From: CAZVEV01 sp964625865
GTDB taxonomy: Bacteria; Planctomycetota; Phycisphaerae; SM23-33
Direction: 5' to 3'
NCBI GenBank assembly: GCA_964625865.1
Contig: CAZVEV010000076.1
Span: forward strand, 1-21,330
DNA: 21,330 nucleotides
The position numbers and the translations under genes are program-made. Shown piece by piece: positions 15,055 to 21,330 of the stretch (position 1 is the stretch's first letter; each line of letters starts with the position of its first letter). Below the pieces are notes generated by a model, which was given only the letters and a program-made list of their open reading frames with translations, did no database searches and was not told the origin of the DNA.

Positions 15055-16752
15055 TCACTCGGGCGGGTGGTGTTTGGCGAGGTAGCGGGTGAAGGTGTAG
15101 TACATGATGTTGATGCCGAGTTTCAGCGCCCGCTGGGCCACCGCGTCGGAGGCCCCGGAGTGGCCGGTCTTCCACGCGTCGCCCATGTCGCCGGGATGGT
15201 AGAATACAACCCAGCGCCCCTCGTGCTTGATGCCCAGGGCCCTGTGCCCCCCGTGGTGCCACAGCGGCGGGGCCCCGTTGGGGAACGAGAACGGTTCGCG
15301 GAAGATCGGATCGTCGTCGGGGATGTCCACCAAGGGCTTGCCCGGGAAGACGGTGCGGCACATGTGGGCAAAGTAGTGGTGGAAGGTGGGGCTGGCCGCA
15401 TCGCCGAAGATCAGCCCGCCCTCGACGAGGCAGTAGTCGCGCAGGACCTTCGTGTCGCGCGAGTTGAGGTGGATCCGCCCCGTGCCGGTCATGTAGACGA
15501 ACGGCGGGGCCTTGCCCTTACGGAACCGCGCCAGGCGCGCGACGTCCTTGAACTCGGTATTCCCCGCGATCTTGAAGCCGGTGATCTTGTGGAAGTACAG
15601 CAGCATATTGTAGTCGCCGCCGTGCCCGCTGTTCCAGTCCCAGTTGCCCCCCGAGTACCGCAGGCGAATGAATCGCACGGTGGCGTTGGCCACGCCGTAG
15701 GGCCACCCACCCTGGTCGCCCCCGCCGGCCCCGAGTTTGCCGATGTTCCGGTTGGCCTGGTATTCCTCGCTGGTGGCCTCGTCCACGTCGGACAGGACGT
15801 CGATGTCCGTCAGCTTGGGACGCGTCCAGATGATGGGGCTGTCCATGTTGAGCACGAGCTTCTCGGGCTTCTTGCGCTTGATCTTCTTGACCTGGACGAC
15901 GGTGACGGTCGGCGTGCCGGAACCGTAGGGAATCTCGTAGTCCTTCTCCCACCCACAGCCGCGGATCATCATCATCATCGTCAGGGCCAGCAGATAAACC
16001 ACGCACGAACCGAGGGGCCAGTACAGGCTCTTTCGGTATTCAGGATCCTTGCCGTGGGTCCGGATGTTCTCGTAGACGCGGTCGCCAACCAGCGGGGCCT
16101 CGGAGGCCTGGCGGGTGTAATACTCGGCCGTGCTGCCAAGCCAGGCACACACCACCAGCGTGCTGGAAACGGTCAGGACCGCGCCGGCGAGCATGGTCCA
16201 GGGCAGCCACAGTTCGATCTGCCACTCGAGGACCATATCGGCACTGGTGGGCCCGGCTTCGTCGAGATACAGCGCCCCGGCCCGGGCGGGGAAGACCAGC
16301 ACGAACCACAGGAACACGAGCCAGCCGGCTAACTGGACGGCCGCTACGGCGCGCAGGAGATGGAGCACGATCGGGTGACGAAGCAGCGCCAGCAGCGCCA
16401 TGGCGCCCATCGCCACCGCCAGAACGCCCACGCCCAGGGCGTAGGCATCGAACGTCTCCAGGACATCGAGGGCCAGGACTCGGGTCTCGAGTTCAGGCGA
16501 AACCAGGTCGGCGCGGGCGAGGTAGCCCTGTGACCCGAGCAGGTGGATCGCGCCGAATCCGCAGGCCAGCACGATCAGGAGCATGGCGAGTCGATCGGGC
16601 CAGGGGATGTGGGCAAGGACCGCCTTCGCGCCCCGCCCAACGGCGCGGAAGCCGTCTGCCACGGCCTTGTGCGCCAGGGCCAAGTGGCTGCACGCCCGGT
16701 CAATGATTCGTTGGCCGGTCGTTTGTGTTGGCGGTTTCAGTCTGAAGGGCAT
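15055..16752 (-). CDS. Membrane-anchored DUF4159 protein
   Basis: A TTG at 16755 immediately precedes the ATG at 16752; I chose the ATG, giving 565 residues. Five membrane segments are visible at about 55-73, 103-124, 133-155, 181-205 and 244-264. A strongly basic stretch follows (VQVKKIKRKKPEKLVLN, about 287-302), then a Gly-rich patch (GAGGGDQGGWPYG). The DUF4159 domain fills 358-565, with FIRLRYSGGNWDW, FVYMTGTGRIHLN, LVEGGLIFGDAA and HEGRWVVFYHPGDMGDAW. DUF4159 has an amidotransferase-like fold with no known activity. By recollection, planctomycete proteins beside ExbB/ExbD share the same basic stretch, LN-x-x-S and GAGGG-x-x-GGWP text, so this arrangement is conserved. It follows the TonB-like gene by 18 bases and ends module A. 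Possibly the periplasmic effector of the ExbBD motor (inference). Confidence 0.9.
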   Translation of the reverse strand: MPFRLKPPTQTTGQRIIDRACSHLALAHKAVADGFRAVGRGAKAVLAHIPWPDRLAMLLIVLACGFGAIHLLGSQGYLARADLVSPELETRVLALDVLETFDAYALGVGVLAVAMGAMALLALLRHPIVLHLLRAVAAVQLAGWLVFLWFVLVFPARAGALYLDEAGPTSADMVLEWQIELWLPWTMLAGAVLTVSSTLVVCAWLGSTAEYYTRQASEAPLVGDRVYENIRTHGKDPEYRKSLYWPLGSCVVYLLALTMMMMIRGCGWEKDYEIPYGSGTPTVTVVQVKKIKRKKPEKLVLNMDSPIIWTRPKLTDIDVLSDVDEATSEEYQANRNIGKLGAGGGDQGGWPYGVANATVRFIRLRYSGGNWDWNSGHGGDYNMLLYFHKITGFKIAGNTEFKDVARLARFRKGKAPPFVYMTGTGRIHLNSRDTKVLRDYCLVEGGLIFGDAASPTFHHYFAHMCRTVFPGKPLVDIPDDDPIFREPFSFPNGAPPLWHHGGHRALGIKHEGRWVVFYHPGDMGDAWKTGHSGASDAVAQRALKLGINIMYYTFTRYLAKHHPPE

Positions 16753-16770
16753 CAAACAACTCGGGTGGGG

Positions 16771-17214
16771 CTACTCGATCTCGCCGATGTCGTCCAGGCC
16801 GACGCCGCTACGCGTGGGCAGGGTGGTGGCTTTGCGATTGATATTCTTCTCGACGGGCGTCTTGCCCCCGCCATTGCCGCCGCCATTGCCGCCCTTGGTG
16901 CCCTTGCCCTTGGCCGCCTTGGCTTTCTGGTCGGCCATCAGCTTCTTGTGCGCCGCTTCCCGGTCTTCGCGCAGCTTCCGCTGACGCTCTTCCTTGGCAA
17001 TCCTCTGGACCTCGCGATCCGGATGCACCGTTCCGTGTTCGAAACAGAGCATGACGTAACCGATGGACGTGCCCACGATCAGCACGAGGTGGACAAAGAA
17101 CGAGATTCCGGCTGTCCTGAGAAAGGAAACGCTGTTGATCTCGCCCATCAGTTCGTCCGGATCGATTTGTCCGTCCGGAACGCCCCGGGGGCCCTGGTCG
17201 ATGGTGTCTTTCAT
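16771..17214 (-). CDS. Small TonB/TolA-like single-pass protein, no C-terminal domain
   Basis: The 147-residue protein has a short cytoplasmic head (1-33), one membrane segment (about 35-57), and a periplasmic part. That part is helical and charged (DREVQRIAKEERQRKLREDREAAHKKL, 66-92), then Lys/Gly-rich with NGGGNGGG (about 98-116), and ends in a short acidic tail. In the membrane segment, S38-x3-H42 matches the first half of the Ser/His signature that TonB and TolA use to contact ExbB/ExbD or TolQ/TolR. The spacing continues at T49 and Y53, where TonB has Leu and Ser. It follows the second ExbD gene by 20 bases. Unlike TonB or TolA it lacks a folded C-terminal domain. I read it as the candidate moving partner of this ExbBD system; the role is inference. 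Confidence 0.78.
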   Translation of the reverse strand: MKDTIDQGPRGVPDGQIDPDELMGEINSVSFLRTAGISFFVHLVLIVGTSIGYVMLCFEHGTVHPDREVQRIAKEERQRKLREDREAAHKKLMADQKAKAAKGKGTKGGNGGGNGGGKTPVEKNINRKATTLPTRSGVGLDDIGEIE

Positions 17215-17234
17215 CCGTGTCTGCTCCCTGTGTC

Positions 17235-17636
17235 TTATCGCGGGGCCTCAATGCCGGTCGCACCGATAGTGCCTCCGGCATTGCTCACCGCGGTGAACAC
17301 CTTGCTGTAATTCTCGAACGGCAAGGCCCGGTCGATCTTCACGATCACCAGCTTGCCTTCTTTTCGCCGGGCCAGTTCTTCTCGAATCAGTCCCTCGAGC
17401 GCTTCGACGGGAACCGGAACATCGCTGTTGTTCATCCAGCACGTACCGTGCTCATCCATCGTCACCGTCAGCGACCCCTCGAGTTCATCCAGCCGCGGCG
17501 CCTCAGCCAGTTTCAGTTCGCGCCCCGTCTTGGGAATGCTCGCGAGAATGAAGAAGATGATCAGCAGAAAGGCGATGTCGCCCATCGACGTCGTCAACGC
17601 CACAGCCGCCGGTCGTCTTTTTCGTCGTACGCTCAT
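17235..17636 (-). CDS. ExbD/TolR-family protein (second copy)
   Basis: This 133-residue protein fits ExbD/TolR length. A basic head (MSVRRKRRP) precedes one membrane helix, MGDIAFLLIIFFILAS, which carries the proton-path aspartate at D20, equivalent to E. coli ExbD Asp25. The periplasmic domain (about 45-133) has the usual beta-alpha layout and ends AVSNAGGTIGATGIEAP. It differs markedly from the first copy apart from the membrane helix and the final NAGG motif. The domain contains one cysteine (TCWMNN). The gene is 6 bases downstream of the other ExbD, so the two are co-translated. Two unlike ExbD proteins per ExbB are common in planctomycete clusters and could form a mixed dimer inside the ExbB ring. 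Confidence 0.93.
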   Translation of the reverse strand: MSVRRKRRPAAVALTTSMGDIAFLLIIFFILASIPKTGRELKLAEAPRLDELEGSLTVTMDEHGTCWMNNSDVPVPVEALEGLIREELARRKEGKLVIVKIDRALPFENYSKVFTAVSNAGGTIGATGIEAPR

Positions 17637-17642
17637 CGTCTG

Positions 17643-18071
17643 CTAGTCCTCGGCCGTCGTCTCGCCGGGTTCGGCGATCATCCCCAGAATCCCCCCCGCC
17701 TCGTTGACGGCCATCATCACTTCGTAATACCGCTGGTACGGCACGTTGGGGGAGGAGTTGATCACGACAATCCGCTTGCCCTCGGGCTTGTCGGGCAGGT
17801 TCAGACCGATCAGGCGGGCCCGCAGGTCGTCCAGCGCCAGTTCACGCGTGCTCTGACCCCACGTTATCCGGTTGCCCGCCAGCGTGATCGTCGGCTGCTC
17901 GGTCTTGGACTTGCTCTCGGACTGCTGCGCCGACGGCACGTCCAGCTTGTTGCCCGCCATCCTGGTCAGCGTCGCGGTCAGGATGAAGAAGATGATCAGC
18001 AGGAACGCGATGTCGGAGAACGGCCCGACGTTCACGTCCGCGGCGGATCGTTTTTTCTTGCGCAGCGCCAT
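17643..18071 (-). CDS. ExbD/TolR-family protein (first copy)
   Basis: The 142-residue protein starts with a very basic head (MALRKKKR). Its single membrane helix NVGPFSDIAFLLIIFFILTA contains the conserved aspartate D20, matching Asp25 of E. coli ExbD in its NVTPFID context. The periplasmic domain begins with a Ser/Lys-rich linker (SAQQSESKSKTEQ). It then has beta strands typical of ExbD (ITLAGNRITWG, KRIVVINSSPNVPYQRYYEVMMAVNEAGG). An AGG lies 7 bases before the ATG, and the ExbB stop is 7 bases upstream. Together with ExbB it would form a proton-driven stator-like motor in the inner membrane. Which substrate or partner it drives is not shown by sequence. Confidence 0.94.
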   Translation of the reverse strand: MALRKKKRSAADVNVGPFSDIAFLLIIFFILTATLTRMAGNKLDVPSAQQSESKSKTEQPTITLAGNRITWGQSTRELALDDLRARLIGLNLPDKPEGKRIVVINSSPNVPYQRYYEVMMAVNEAGGILGMIAEPGETTAED

Positions 18072-18078
18072 CGGAAGC

Positions 18079-18735
18079 CTACTCCGCGGTATGGTCGCGC
18101 TGGAGGGAGATGTAGTCGTTCAGGTCAGTCACCGCTTCCTCGATCTCGAGGGTGAACTTATCCATCCGCCTGACCAGCAGGTTGTGGGCCACCAGGGCGG
18201 GCAAGGCGATGAGCAGGCCCGCGGCGGTGGTGATCAGGGCCTCGGAGATACCGCCGGCCACCGCACCGGAGCCACCGCCCTGCGAACCCGCAACGGCCAG
18301 TTCGTTGAACGACCGGATCATGCCCGTGACCGTCCCGGTCATGCCGAGCAATGGCGAGATCATGCCCACCAGGCTCAGCAGGTTCAGGCGCTTCTCGAGC
18401 GGTTCGAGCACGTGGGGGGCGTAGTCTTCCATCGTCTTGGAGACGTTGATCTCGATCTCGGCGTTGGTCCGCCCCAGTGCGCCGAGGCGGCGCAGCTTGT
18501 CCAGGCCGGCCAGCATGACCGCGGCAACCGGACCGCGATAGTTGCGACACTCAACGATCGCCTGGTCGGTCCTGTGGGTTTCAAGCAGGCCCACGATCTT
18601 CTGGCGCATCGCGAACGTGTCGGACTCGGCCATCCTGAACGCGCGGATCCGATCGATAATCACCGCGATGGCGACGATCGAACAGATCAGCAGGGGAACC
18701 ATCAGCCAACTGCCCTTAATGAGATATTCCAGCAT
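18079..18735 (-). CDS. ExbB/TolQ/MotA-family proton channel protein
   Basis: The frame extends to 18831, but the first 32 residues of that version are not family-like. The ATG at 18735 gives a 218-residue protein (MLEYLIKGSW...) of normal ExbB length, with AAGGA 10 bases upstream. Three membrane segments are visible: about 10-30, 113-135 and 155-180. The family motifs are in place: LNLLSLVGMISPLLGMTGTVTGMIRSF in the second helix region, and SEALITTAAGLLIALPALVAHN in the third, including the conserved threonines that line the ion path. The cytoplasmic loop between the first and second helices is of standard length. It is the first motor gene of module A, followed at 7 bases by ExbD. Nothing in the sequence separates an ExbB-like from a TolQ-like role. 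Confidence 0.95.
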   Translation of the reverse strand: MLEYLIKGSWLMVPLLICSIVAIAVIIDRIRAFRMAESDTFAMRQKIVGLLETHRTDQAIVECRNYRGPVAAVMLAGLDKLRRLGALGRTNAEIEINVSKTMEDYAPHVLEPLEKRLNLLSLVGMISPLLGMTGTVTGMIRSFNELAVAGSQGGGSGAVAGGISEALITTAAGLLIALPALVAHNLLVRRMDKFTLEIEEAVTDLNDYISLQRDHTAE

Positions 18736-18745
18736 CTTCAGTCCA

Positions 18746-18750
18746 TCCTT
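18746..18750 (-). promoter_or_regulatory. Probable ribosome binding site of the ExbB-like gene
   Basis: AAGGA on the - strand lies 10 bases before the ATG at 18735. The spacing is slightly long, but it supports the short start. Confidence 0.45.
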
Positions 18751-18819
18751 ATTCCATGAACGTCTGTCAACACCCGCGGCGCTGGTGCGGTTCGGCGCGG
18801 GAAGCTCCGTCGGATCCAG

Positions 18820-18912
18820 TCCACGAATCACACGGATTACACGTATTGAATGACACGAACGGCGGTTTGGTCAGACCTCTGCATCCTTCTTGTAATTCGT
18901 GCACTTCGTGGA
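18820..18912. repeat. Imperfect inverted repeat in the TPR-exbB gap
   Basis: Positions 18820-18840 (tccacgaatcacacggatta...) and 18892-18912 are reverse complements at 17 of 21 positions. The left side also has direct repeats of a cacgaat/acacgta type. Similar 'ttcgtgtaattcgtgg' repeats are, by recollection, frequent between genes in planctomycetes and relatives. The 230-base gap 18736-18965 holds no gene, and no good promoter was found in it. Confidence 0.65.
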
Positions 18913-18965
18913 CCTATTCTCTTGTTCACCAACTCGGTGCTGTCCGCCTCAGGCCGTGCTGTACG

Positions 18966-21185
18966 TTACTCGCCTGCGAGGCCCTTGAGCAGTTCGGTGG
19001 CCTGGCCGATCAGCTTGGACTCGGGATACTCGCTGAGCAGTTGCTCGCACTTGGCTTTGGCGGTGGCCTTGTCGCCCTGGCCCAGCGCGGCCCGCGCCCA
19101 GTTCAGGAGCATGCCGTCCAGGAAGCTCGCGTCGGGATAGTCCTGCACCACGCGCTCCATCAGGTCGCACGCCCGCTTGTGGTCCTGGGTCAGGACGTAG
19201 AAGTCGGCGATCTTCTGCAGCGACTGGCCCGCGTAGCCGGAGTCGGGGTAGTTCTCGGCGCACTGCTGGTAGGCGGAAATCGCCCGACCCATGTTCGCCG
19301 CCACGTTGACCTTCTTGCCCTGGGCCTTGGCGCGGGCGGCGGATTCCTCGGCCGACTGCTCGTAGGCCCGGGCAATGCGGTACTGCGCTTCGGCCTTCAG
19401 CGTGGAGGTCTTCAGGTGCGTGATCGACCGGAAGATGCCCACCGCCCCGCCGAGATCGCCGCCTTCGGCCTTTGCCTGGCCGATCTTCAGCAAGGCGCGG
19501 TCGACCAGCGTGGAACTGGGGAACAGGTTCATCAGGGTGCGGCAGACGCCGATGGCCTGGCTGAGCTTGTCCTGGACCAGCAGCAGTTCCCACTTGACGC
19601 TGAACGCCTCTTCGATGATCGACCGGTCCATCGAGGCCCGCAGGCCCGTCTTGATGACCTCGTCGACGCGCTTGATGCCCTGGGTGGCCTTGACGTTGGC
19701 CTTGGCCTGCAGGCCGACGTCCTTGAATATCCCCGCGAGTTTCAGGTAGATCCGCGCCTCGATGAGGTTCTTGCGGGCCTTCTGCTCGGGGTCGTCGACC
19801 AGCCAGTGGCGGATCGACACGTCGTTCGGCTTGCCGATGAGCACCTTCGTCGTGCCCTTGACCTCGACCGGGTCCTCGCCGCCCATGTGACGGTCGTCGA
19901 CGTAGACGCAGACCATCTCGTCGCCCTTCATGGCCGAGAGGTTCCCGTCGCCGGGGTCGATTCCCGTGGGATCGTCGACGACGTTGGGTACGAGCTTGCC
20001 CGTGAAGATGCCGCTGTGTTCCGCGTCCTCGGTAAGCGTCAGCGTAACCGTGTCGCGGACTTTCCAGACTTCGCGGCGCTCGGCGTTGGCGTAGTCGGCG
20101 TCAGCAGTGTCGACGGCGTCGGCGGCCTCCTGGCGGACCTTGTAGCGGGTCGAGACGGCGATCTGCACGCTGTCCTTGGCGCCGCTGGTGTCACGGTCCA
20201 TGTCCTTGACGCGGAGGAAGCTCTCGGTATTGCCGATCACACCCTCAACGTAGTCGCGGTAAGCACCGTTGGTGAACCCTGCCGCCGCGGTGGAGACCAT
20301 CTGCACCTTGGCGAGCACCTTCTGGTTCCGCTCACCGGCGGAGGTGTTCTGGTCCAGATAGGTCGCGGTGACGCTGTCGCCGCCGATGATCTGGAGCGTA
20401 CCGTCGCCCTTGACCGCGGCGCCGAGCTTGGTCGGCACCATGCCGATGTACTGGCTCGGGTCCTTGCCCAGCGTCGCCAGGGTGATCGTTTCCTCATCGC
20501 CGCTGGCCGCGACGACCTTCGCCTGGATCGTGCCGCCCTTGTTCAGGACGACCAGGTCCTTGTCCTGGACCTTGAAGAACAGTTGCTGCCCGGCCTCGGC
20601 CGACAGCGTCTTGGTCTTCTTGGCGTCGCTGGAGACGCTCGTGCCCACGCGTTGGAGGGCCTCGACGGCCTTGGCCCAGCGCCCAAGTTTGAAGTGGCAC
20701 TGGCCGATGTAGTAGTACGACTCGTTGGCATAGACCGTGCCCGCGTACTCGTTGGTCACCTTGCGCAGGACGCCGAACGCCTTGTCGTACTGGCTCATCT
20801 GGAAGTAGCAGATGCCGGTCTGGTACAGCGCGTCGGCCTGCATGTCCGCGTCCTCGGTGCCCTTGATCGCGTTGAACTGCTGGACGGCCAGGTCGAAGCT
20901 GCCCTTGTCCATGTAGTGCTTGCCCAGCGCCATCAGCGCCTTGAAGCGCGTGGGGCTCTTGGGGAACAGGCGAGGCAGGGACTGCAGGAGCTTGACCGCC
21001 CGCTCGTCCTGCTTGCCTTCGAGCAGCTCGGTCGCTCGCGTAAGCATTTTCTTGGCTTTGACTTCCTGTACCTGGGCCGCCTTGCCCTTGGGCGGCGCCG
21101 CGACGGACCGGCCGCAGACCGCCGCGGCAACCGCGGCGACCAGGATGCCTCTGAACAGGGCTTTCTTCATCGTCGTCTCTCTCAT
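18966..21185 (-). CDS. Exported TPR-repeat protein with internal beta-rich insert
   Basis: I chose the ATG at 21185, which has GAGGA 7 bases upstream and is followed by a signal peptide (MKKALFRGILVAAVAAAVCG..., residues 6-28). The frame reaches 21263, but that extension is encoded by a palindromic repeat. The mature part of this 739-residue protein starts with TPR helices (about 45-180: GKHYMDKGSFDLAVQQFNAI, DALYQTGICYFQMSQYDKAFGVL, YYIGQCHFKLGRWAKAVEAL). A beta-rich region follows (about 190-460) with two segments of the kind DSVTATYLDQNT and DTVTLTLTEDAEHSGIFTGK. A second TPR block fills the C-terminal third (about 520-735). TPR proteins of this shape (CpoB/YbgF) accompany Tol systems, and this gene precedes ExbB. 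Likely a periplasmic scaffold; function is inferred. Confidence 0.88.
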   Translation of the reverse strand: MRETTMKKALFRGILVAAVAAAVCGRSVAAPPKGKAAQVQEVKAKKMLTRATELLEGKQDERAVKLLQSLPRLFPKSPTRFKALMALGKHYMDKGSFDLAVQQFNAIKGTEDADMQADALYQTGICYFQMSQYDKAFGVLRKVTNEYAGTVYANESYYYIGQCHFKLGRWAKAVEALQRVGTSVSSDAKKTKTLSAEAGQQLFFKVQDKDLVVLNKGGTIQAKVVAASGDEETITLATLGKDPSQYIGMVPTKLGAAVKGDGTLQIIGGDSVTATYLDQNTSAGERNQKVLAKVQMVSTAAAGFTNGAYRDYVEGVIGNTESFLRVKDMDRDTSGAKDSVQIAVSTRYKVRQEAADAVDTADADYANAERREVWKVRDTVTLTLTEDAEHSGIFTGKLVPNVVDDPTGIDPGDGNLSAMKGDEMVCVYVDDRHMGGEDPVEVKGTTKVLIGKPNDVSIRHWLVDDPEQKARKNLIEARIYLKLAGIFKDVGLQAKANVKATQGIKRVDEVIKTGLRASMDRSIIEEAFSVKWELLLVQDKLSQAIGVCRTLMNLFPSSTLVDRALLKIGQAKAEGGDLGGAVGIFRSITHLKTSTLKAEAQYRIARAYEQSAEESAARAKAQGKKVNVAANMGRAISAYQQCAENYPDSGYAGQSLQKIADFYVLTQDHKRACDLMERVVQDYPDASFLDGMLLNWARAALGQGDKATAKAKCEQLLSEYPESKLIGQATELLKGLAGE

Positions 21186-21192
21186 CGTTCTT

Positions 21193-21197
21193 TCCTC
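21193..21197 (-). promoter_or_regulatory. Ribosome binding site deciding the TPR gene start
   Basis: GAGGA on the - strand lies 7 bases before the ATG at 21185. It is only 3 bases away from the edge of the palindrome at 21201-21227, so folding of that element could affect access to it. Confidence 0.65.
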
Positions 21198-21200
21198 GTG

Positions 21201-21227
21201 CGAAATAGGGGACGCTACCCTGTTTCG
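21201..21227. repeat. Short palindrome next to the TPR gene ribosome binding site
   Basis: cgaaataggg (21201-21210) pairs with ccctgtttcg (21218-21227) with one mismatch around a 7-base loop. It competes for pairing with the larger inverted repeat that reaches 21283. Confidence 0.7.
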
Positions 21228-21283
21228 TTCATCACGCAATCCATCAACAGCTATCACCTGCATACGAAATAGGGTAGCGTCCC
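21209..21283. repeat. Inverted repeat upstream of the TPR gene
   Basis: gggacgctaccctgtttcgt (21209-21228) and acgaaatagggtagcgtccc (21264-21283) are reverse complements at 19 of 20 positions, spaced by 35 bases. It occupies the leader of the first gene in the cluster. The motif resembles REP-type repeats by recollection. No clear promoter is visible in the remaining sequence up to 21330. Confidence 0.8.
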
Positions 21284-21330
21284 AATCCTGTTCGGCACTC
21301 GTATTGCATCATGGGGTGATTGAGAGTGCA

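Noticed and set aside
18765..18770. Perfect TTGACA (-35 box) on the - strand before exbB
   Set aside because: No -10 box occurs 16-18 bases downstream, and the start codon is only about 30 bases away.
18736..18831. 32-residue extension of the ExbB-like protein
   Set aside because: ExbB proteins begin close to their first membrane helix; the extension is polar and unlike the family.
21186..21263. N-terminal extension of the TPR protein from the ATG at 21263
   Set aside because: The extension is coded by a palindromic repeat and has no ribosome site, whereas the ATG at 21185 has GAGGA at 7 bases and precedes a signal peptide.
18756..21272. 838-codon open frame on the + strand opposite the TPR gene
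   Set aside because: It has no family-like motifs and exactly mirrors the TPR coding region. High GC codon use leaves the antisense frame free of stops. The same holds for the long + frames at 9133-11142, 6732-8468, 4618-6075, 10974-12392 and 12612-13706.

Overview
The window is GC-rich, densely coded bacterial DNA. Its gene content best fits a planctomycete (possibly of the Phycisphaerae side, which I cannot prove). The signs are a DUF4159 protein beside ExbB/ExbD genes, a squalene-cyclase-like repeat protein, a Gly/Gln-rich coiled-coil protein, PQQ-propeller and TPR proteins, and many palindromic repeats at gene boundaries. No rRNA, tRNA, CRISPR array, integrase or transposase was seen.

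Layout. A partial PQQ beta-propeller gene enters from the left edge on the + strand (2-1516). Everything else is one long - strand cluster of 13 genes, read from right to left. Module A (21185 to 15055) holds a secreted TPR protein, ExbB/TolQ, two ExbD/TolR proteins, a small TonB/TolA-like one-pass protein and a membrane DUF4159 protein. Module B (14800 to 3808) holds a secreted prenyltransferase/squalene-oxidase-repeat protein, a BatA-type VWA protein, a second VWA protein with an inactive amidotransferase-like domain, and two proteins that together look like a split DUF4175 protein. Three of its four gene junctions are ATGA stop/start overlaps and the fourth is a 4-base gap. Module C (3726 to 1776) holds a MoxR AAA+ ATPase and a DUF58 VWA protein.

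How they may work together (inference). MoxR and DUF58/VWA proteins act elsewhere as chaperone-like complexes that assemble or activate other complexes. ExbB/ExbD is a proton-driven motor that normally moves a TonB or TolA partner. Here the motor, a candidate partner with the Ser-x3-His transmembrane signature of TonB but no TonB C-terminal domain, and the MoxR/VWA/DUF4159/DUF4175 set are contiguous and co-oriented. This suggests a single cell-envelope machine, similar in logic to Tol-Pal but with different outer parts.

The non-coding surprises are palindromic elements. Each gap between modules, and both ends of the cluster, carries inverted repeats from different sequence families. One element (13524-13640, perfect 26-base arms) lies inside the 3' end of the cyclase-like gene, is 117 bases (39 codons) long, and is open in two frames on each strand. 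Shine-Dalgarno-like sequences are clear for several genes and were used to correct starts.
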